A stretch of 18,304 bases of DNA from Candidatus Methanoprimaticola hominis (lineage in GTDB: Archaea; Thermoplasmatota; Thermoplasmata; Methanomassiliicoccales; Methanomethylophilaceae), in assembly GCA_006954465.1 (NCBI GenBank), contig LVVU01000009.1, positions 1-18,304 on the forward strand, in the 5' to 3' direction. Below are positions 14,691 to 18,304 of the stretch, piece by piece. Under the pieces are notes generated by a model. The model saw only the letters and a program-made list of their open reading frames with translations, did no database searches and was not told the DNA's origin. Numbering within the stretch: the stretch's first letter is position 1; each line of letters starts with the position of its first letter. Made by a program: the position numbers and the translations under genes.

Positions 14691-14721
14691 GGCCGGGGCG
14701 TCCCGGCCGTCACCTATTTTT
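14691..14721 (+). terminator. Terminator of trpBA
   Basis: GGCCGGG (14691-14697) pairs with CCCGGCC (14702-14708) around GCGT, 8 nt after the trpA stop. The run TTTTT (14717-14721) follows. This is a convincing hairpin-plus-T-tract end. Confidence 0.75.
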
Positions 14722-14764
14722 CATAATTCTAGAAGGCATCGCGATTCTGGATGCGATACCGTTC

Positions 14765-14800
14765 GATGACGGGCCTTATCTCGACCCGGGATCCGTCATC
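14765..14800 (-). terminator. Hairpin at the 3' end of trpF
   Basis: GATGACGG (14765-14772) is exactly complementary to CCGTCATC (14793-14800), with a 20-nt loop that can pair further (GGG/CCC). The distal arm overlaps the trpF stop codon. Reading leftward, a smaller GCATC/GATGC stem (14736-14754) follows, but no long T-run. A 3' end structure of the trpEGDCF message is likely; efficient termination is uncertain. Confidence 0.5.
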
Positions 14801-15416
14801 AATGATGCTCGAGCAGAGGTTCGAAATCCCCTCTGGCGGCGTAGACGAATGCAGTCATCTTCGCGGGATCCTTCGCCCCTCCGGTCTCGACGCCCGATGA
14901 GACATCTACTCCGAACGGATGGAGCGTCCTGACGGCTTCCAGGACGTTGGTCGGATCCAATCCCCCTGATAGGATGTAAGGGAAATCGACGTCCTGCAGG
15001 AGGGACCAGTCGAAGGTCCTTCCGGATCCCGATCCGGCATCCAGCATGACATAGTCGGCCTCGCATGACGATGCTTCCTCCACATCCCCCTTCGATCCGA
15101 TCACGTAAGCACGTATGGTGGGCACGCCCAAGTCGGCTATGCTGCGGAAGTAGGACTCGTCGGGATTGTCATGCACCTGGACCATATCGATGATCCCCCT
15201 GGAGACGAGATCGCGGATGAATCCGACATCCTTGTCCACGGTGACCCCGACGGTACGTATCCCCTTGCCGAGCATGTCGCGTATCGCTGCTGCATCATCC
15301 GCGGAGACGCATCTCCTCGATTTCTCATGAAACACCAGACCGGCCCAATCCGGACCGGCCATATTGGCGTATATCGCATCGGTGACCGACGTCAGACCGC
15401 AGATCTTCACCATCAT
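14799..15416 (-). CDS. trpF: Phosphoribosylanthranilate isomerase
   Basis: A 205-residue single-domain TIM barrel that converts N-(5-phosphoribosyl)anthranilate to CdRP. The general base C6 lies in MVKICGLT and the general acid D126 in MLDAGSGSG. The phosphate-binding end is shown by ILSGGLDPTN (148-157) and VDVSSGVE (170-177). Length is normal and there is no fusion to TrpC. The start ATG 15416 overlaps the trpC stop in the four bases ATGA; the second codon is also ATG, and translation could begin there. It is the last gene of the leftward operon, ending at a hairpin facing trpBA. Codon use is host-like. Confidence 0.96.
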   Translation of the reverse strand: MMVKICGLTSVTDAIYANMAGPDWAGLVFHEKSRRCVSADDAAAIRDMLGKGIRTVGVTVDKDVGFIRDLVSRGIIDMVQVHDNPDESYFRSIADLGVPTIRAYVIGSKGDVEEASSCEADYVMLDAGSGSGRTFDWSLLQDVDFPYILSGGLDPTNVLEAVRTLHPFGVDVSSGVETGGAKDPAKMTAFVYAARGDFEPLLEHH

Positions 15417-16192
15417 ACCTTCAACGACTCCATCATCGCCTTCCTGTCGGGCGAGCGCATGAACGCCTCACCGACGAGGACCGCGTCGTATCCTGCATCG
15501 GATAGCCTGCGTATATCCTCGCGGGTGGAGATCCCGCTCTCGGAGACGGCTACGACGGAATCCGGGATCGAATCCCTGAGGCGGAGGCTGTTCCCGATAT
15601 CCACCTCGAACGTCGAGAGATCTCTGTTGTTGACCCCGATGATGCCCGCTCCGGAGGAGACGACCCTCTCGACCTCGTCCTTCGTATGGGCTTCGACCAG
15701 GGCGTCCATGCCCAGGGACTCCGCCAGGGACCTGTAGCATTCCAGATGCCTGTCGTCCAGGACGGCTGCGATGAGGAGCACGGCGGATGCGCCCATCTCC
15801 TTCGCGCGGTAGATCTGATACTCGTCGATGACGAAGTCCTTCCTGAGCACCGGGACGGAGACCGTATCGGCGATCTGCTCCAGGTACTCGTCCCTGCCCT
15901 TGAAGAAATGGGGTTCCGTGAGCACCGATATCGCCGATGCCCCTGCGGCCTCGTACTCCTTCGCGATCTCAAGATACGGGAAGTCCTGGGCGATCATCCC
16001 CTTGGACGGTGATGCGCGCTTGACCTCGCAGATGAACGACATCCCCTCGGCCTCCAGGTTCCTGGAGAACGGGAATCCTGTCCTGCGGGGGCGGATCCTG
16101 CTGCCGTCGATCACATCGGAGAACGGACGGATCGTCCTCTCGAACGCCACCCTGCGGCGGGTATCCTCCACAATATCGTCAAGTATCGACAT
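15413..16192 (-). CDS. trpC: Indole-3-glycerol-phosphate synthase
   Basis: A 259-residue TIM-barrel enzyme that closes the indole ring of CdRP. Counted from ATG 16192, the catalytic set is complete: E56 and K58 in CEVKRASPSKG, K118 in LRKDF, E167 in VEAH, N188 in NNRDL and S217 in VSESG. I chose ATG 16192 because AGGTGA (16204-16199) precedes it by six nucleotides and because family members begin with a similar ILDDIVEDTRRRV segment. A GTG three codons upstream (16201) is possible. The gene overlaps the 3' end of trpD by 14 nt and shares ATGA with trpF, so the operon is tightly coupled. Codon use is host-like. Confidence 0.96.
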   Translation of the reverse strand: MSILDDIVEDTRRRVAFERTIRPFSDVIDGSRIRPRRTGFPFSRNLEAEGMSFICEVKRASPSKGMIAQDFPYLEIAKEYEAAGASAISVLTEPHFFKGRDEYLEQIADTVSVPVLRKDFVIDEYQIYRAKEMGASAVLLIAAVLDDRHLECYRSLAESLGMDALVEAHTKDEVERVVSSGAGIIGVNNRDLSTFEVDIGNSLRLRDSIPDSVVAVSESGISTREDIRRLSDAGYDAVLVGEAFMRSPDRKAMMESLKV

Positions 16193-17210
16193 GGGCCTCA
16201 CCTGTGAGCTTCACGAACATATCGAGACGCCTCATGGCCTCGCCCGAATCGATCGAATTCGCAGCCATCTCGATGCCTTCGGCGATGGAGGATGCCTTCC
16301 TGCTTGTGTACAGACCGGCGGCGGAGTTGAGAAGGACGATGTCCCTCCTCGCGCCCTTGGCGCCGGAGAGCACGGACCTCGTGATGGAGGCGTTCTCCTC
16401 CGGGCCTCCGCCCAGGATGGCGTCGTGAGGGCTCCTCTCCATACCGAAGTCCTCCGGTGCGACCGAGTACGTGTCCCTGGTCCCGCTGCGGAGCTCGCAG
16501 CATTCGGTCTCGGCGGAGACGGACATCTCGTCCATCCCGTCCGTTCCGTAGACGACCATGGCGTTGCGGACGCCGATGAGGTCGAGCACCTCCGCGATAC
16601 GGGGGACCAGGGATCCGGAGAACACCCCGGTGAACTGGTTGCCCGCGAAGGCGGGATTGGTCAGAGGACCGAGGATGTTGAACACCGTCCTGAAGCCGAG
16701 CTCTCTCCTCACGGGGGCCACGTACTTCATGGCGGGGGGATACTTCTGCGCGAACATGAACGCGAACCCGCATTCCTTCAGGATGCGGGCGGAGTCATCG
16801 GGCTCGATGTCGAGACGGGCTCCGAGAGCCTCCAGCACATCAGCTGCGCCGGAACGGCCGCTCATGGCGCGGTTGCCGTGCTTGGCGACCTCCACGCCGC
16901 ATCCCGCGATGACGAACGCCGATGTCGTGGAGATGTTGAACGAACCGGATTTGTCGCCTCCGGTGCCGACGATCTCGAGCGCATCGGTGTGATCCCCAGG
17001 GAGCCTCAGGGCATGGGCCCTCATCTCGAAGGCGCTGGCCGCGATCTCGTCGACGGTCTCGCCCTTGGATTCGAGCGCGGTGAGGTAGGAAGCGATGGAG
17101 ACGGGGGAGCAGCCTCCGCTCATTATCGAATCCATGACCTCCCTGGCCTCGCCGTATTCGAGGTCGCTCCCGGACAGGAGCTTGACCGTGGCGTCCGATA
17201 TGGCTGTCAT
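16179..17210 (-). CDS. trpD: Anthranilate phosphoribosyltransferase
   Basis: A 343-residue enzyme of normal length that joins anthranilate to PRPP. Motifs in order: the N-terminal helical domain (1-75), the PRPP/diphosphate loop GTGGDKSG (82-89), NIST (92-95), KHGNRAMSGRSGAADVLEALG (110-130, key residues K110, H111, N113, S117 and G121), and the metal-binding DE pair in GTDGMDEMS. It is a stand-alone TrpD without the TrpG fusion seen in enterics. The start ATG 17210 overlaps the trpG stop as ATGA. Upstream AGGTGAGG (17220-17213) is close to the start but usable. Codon use is host-like throughout, in contrast to the first part of trpG. Confidence 0.97.
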   Translation of the reverse strand: MTAISDATVKLLSGSDLEYGEAREVMDSIMSGGCSPVSIASYLTALESKGETVDEIAASAFEMRAHALRLPGDHTDALEIVGTGGDKSGSFNISTTSAFVIAGCGVEVAKHGNRAMSGRSGAADVLEALGARLDIEPDDSARILKECGFAFMFAQKYPPAMKYVAPVRRELGFRTVFNILGPLTNPAFAGNQFTGVFSGSLVPRIAEVLDLIGVRNAMVVYGTDGMDEMSVSAETECCELRSGTRDTYSVAPEDFGMERSPHDAILGGGPEENASITRSVLSGAKGARRDIVLLNSAAGLYTSRKASSIAEGIEMAANSIDSGEAMRRLDMFVKLTGEAHVDT

Positions 17211-17776
17211 ATCCTCACCTTCATGAAATTGGATACGATCCTGGGACCCTCCGGGGTCAGGATGGACTCGGGGTGGAACTGGAGTCCGAACACCTTGCGT
17301 CCGGCGTCCTCAACGGACATGACCTCTCCGTCGTCCGCGACGGATGTGATCCTCAGATCTGCAGGAAGGGTGGTCCTGTCCACCGCCAGTGAGTGGTACC
17401 TTCCCACGGTGGTCCTGAAGCCGAGACCCTTGAATATCTCGGAATCCCCGAGCTCCGCCTCGGAGGTCTTCCCGTGCATCAGCCTGGAGGCGTATCCCAC
17501 CCTGGCCCCGTATGCCTCGCAGATGGCCTGATGGCCGAGGCACACGCCAAGGATTGGGATTTCCTTTCCAAGCTCCTTTGCCACAGCTATTATCACGCCC
17601 GCATCCTCAGGCCTTCCCGGTCCCGGTGATAATATGATGCGGTCAGGCTTTAAAGCCCTAATCTCTTCAACTGTCATCTCATCATTTCTGATTACTCTGA
17701 TATCAGGCTCTATCTCGCCGATCAGCTGATACAGATTGTAAGAAAAGCTGTCGTAGTTATCAATCAGTAAAATCAT
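17207..17776 (-). CDS. trpG: Anthranilate synthase glutamine amidotransferase component (compositionally hybrid gene)
   Basis: A 189-residue class-I amidotransferase that feeds ammonia from glutamine to TrpE. The triad is complete: nucleophile C79 in GVCLGHQAI, H168 and E170 in FHPES. The oxyanion motif SPGPGRPEDAG (50-60) and the N-terminal LIDNYDSFSYN are typical. The frame is unbroken and the length normal. The oddity is composition. Codons 1-75 use ATT, TTA, AGA, ATA and CCT, with roughly half GC in third position (37 of 75 by hand). Codons 76-189 use AGG, TCC, GTC and GGG, with about 80% GC3 (about 92 of 114). The switch is at or next to the Cys79 motif, where two homologues would be most alike. 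The gene shares ATGA with both trpE and trpD. Function as TrpG is near certain; a single origin for the whole gene is doubtful. Confidence 0.95.
   Translation of the reverse strand: MILLIDNYDSFSYNLYQLIGEIEPDIRVIRNDEMTVEEIRALKPDRIILSPGPGRPEDAGVIIAVAKELGKEIPILGVCLGHQAICEAYGARVGYASRLMHGKTSEAELGDSEIFKGLGFRTTVGRYHSLAVDRTTLPADLRITSVADDGEVMSVEDAGRKVFGLQFHPESILTPEGPRIVSNFMKVRI
17521..17555. other. Composition breakpoint within trpG
   Basis: To the left, codon use is that of the GC-rich archaeal background. To the right, up to the window edge, it is AT-richer and bacterial in style. The change occurs within about 35 bp that encode the conserved ILGVCLGHQAI motif. No repeat, insertion sequence or frameshift marks the junction. 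The natural explanations are a homologous crossover or an assembly join through a shared stretch. Confidence 0.7.
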
Positions 17777-18304
17777 TCTTCCACCTCCTGTGAGACTTCC
17801 AGTGCCTTAAGAGAAGCCTTTGCCTTGTTTATGCACTCCTGAAATTCCTTCTCAGGATCTGAATCCGCAACGATTCCCGCTCCGCTTCTCACGAAAACCT
17901 TGCCGTTTTTCTTGTAGGCAATACGGATTGCAATACATGTGTCCATATTTCCTGTAAAATCTATATATCCAATCGCGCCACCGTAAATGCCTCGCTTGTT
18001 GTCCTCAAGCTCTCCGATGAGCTGGCACGCTCTGATTTTTGGCGCTCCTGAAAGTGTTCCTGCCGGGAGCACGGCCTCAATTGCATCGAGTGCGTCATAC
18101 TCTTCTCTTATCTCTCCACGCACTGTCGAGCCTATATGCATTACATGTGAATATCTCTCTATGGAATGAAGCTTTTCTACCTGTACAGTTCCGAATTTGC
18201 TTACCTTTCCGAGGTCATTTCTTCCAAGGTCCACGAGCATGTTGTGCTCTGCGAGCTCTTTTTCGTCCTTAAGCAGCCCTTCCTCAAGCTTTTTGTCCTC
18301 CTCT
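17773..18304 (-). CDS. trpE: Anthranilate synthase component I, C-terminal part
   Basis: The last 176 residues of a chorismate-utilising enzyme; the gene runs off the right edge. The visible motifs define the family: LxDEKELAEHNMLVDLGRND near the start of the fragment, PAGTLSGAPK, RGIYGGAIGYID followed by DTCIAIR, and RSGAGIVADSDPEKEF. Together they form the chorismate/Mg site of TrpE and distinguish it from PabB only weakly. The operon context with trpG and trpD settles on TrpE. TrpE makes anthranilate from chorismate using ammonia from TrpG. The feedback-inhibition motif (N-terminal) lies outside. Codon use (AGA, ATA, TCA, ACA, AAA; roughly 45% GC3 by estimate) differs from all archaeal-style genes to the left and recalls Lachnospiraceae-type Bacillota. 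The stop shares ATGA with trpG. Confidence 0.95.
   Translation of the reverse strand, partial: EEDKKLEEGLLKDEKELAEHNMLVDLGRNDLGKVSKFGTVQVEKLHSIERYSHVMHIGSTVRGEIREEYDALDAIEAVLPAGTLSGAPKIRACQLIGELEDNKRGIYGGAIGYIDFTGNMDTCIAIRIAYKKNGKVFVRSGAGIVADSDPEKEFQECINKAKASLKALEVSQEVEE
17783..17788 (-). promoter_or_regulatory. Strong Shine-Dalgarno of trpG
   Basis: GGAGGT lies six nucleotides before ATG 17776, inside the last codons of trpE. Such a full-consensus site is more canonical than most starts in this window and fits the bacterial look of this segment. Confidence 0.6.

Noticed and set aside
1..18304. CRISPR arrays, tRNA and rRNA genes
   Set aside because: I looked for regularly spaced direct repeats, tRNA T-loop and CCA-type patterns and conserved rRNA segments, and saw none.
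17560..18304. A discrete integrated mobile element as the cause of the composition shift
   Set aside because: No integrase, transposase, terminal repeat or tRNA end is visible, and the shift falls inside a gene without breaking its frame. Recombination or assembly joining fits better.

Overview
The window looks like a gut- or digester-type archaeon of the Methanomassiliicoccales (Thermoplasmatota). The archaeal assignment rests on the archaeal termination factor FttA/aCPSF1 (KH plus MBL/beta-CASP), a 20S proteasome beta subunit with a short propeptide before the catalytic Thr, and TATA-box promoters about 25 nt upstream of start codons. The narrower assignment is inference. It rests on a secreted protein whose signal peptide is followed by an Asp/Ser-rich stretch, an InlB-like repeat, and stop codon use of 17 TGA, 1 TAA and no TAG in 18 genes. 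That stop pattern fits a pyrrolysine user but does not prove one. Most of the window is GC-rich, with AGG/CGC and C/G-ending codons.

Layout. At 1-480 is the N-terminal end of an IS605-type tnpB and its palindromic upstream region. At 668-4058 are an unrecognised eight-helix membrane protein, a four-helix membrane protein, a TPR protein, rubrerythrin, and a winged-helix regulator with a CxxC. At 4059-4421 is an AT-richer gap with a perfect 17-bp inverted repeat. At 4422-5680 is a coupled pair of membrane proteins, one of them DUF2238/YjdF-like. At 5821-8709 is a 962-residue membrane-anchored surface protein. At 8803-11413 is psmB followed by fttA, and at 11594-12655 a zinc-dependent MDR dehydrogenase.

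The right third is a complete tryptophan branch apart from the cut end of trpE. trpB-trpA run rightward and trpE-G-D-C-F run leftward, converging at two hairpins at 14691-14800. Together they take chorismate to anthranilate (TrpE/TrpG), PR-anthranilate (TrpD), CdRP (TrpF), indole-glycerol phosphate (TrpC) and tryptophan (TrpA/TrpB). All leftward junctions overlap, which suggests translational coupling. E-G-D-C-F is the order typical of Bacillota, and the TrpA and TrpB sequences also look clostridial.

The most notable signal is inside trpG. From about 17,521-17,555 to the right edge, base composition and codon use change abruptly, from roughly 80% to roughly 45-50% GC at third positions by hand count, with AGA, TTA and ATA codons appearing. 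The breakpoint lies on the conserved glutaminase motif around Cys79, and the reading frame stays intact. Either the archaeal trpEG was recently replaced in part by recombination with a Bacillota donor, or the contig is a metagenomic chimera joined at a conserved motif. The sequence alone cannot decide. I found no CRISPR array, tRNA, rRNA or complete mobile element.
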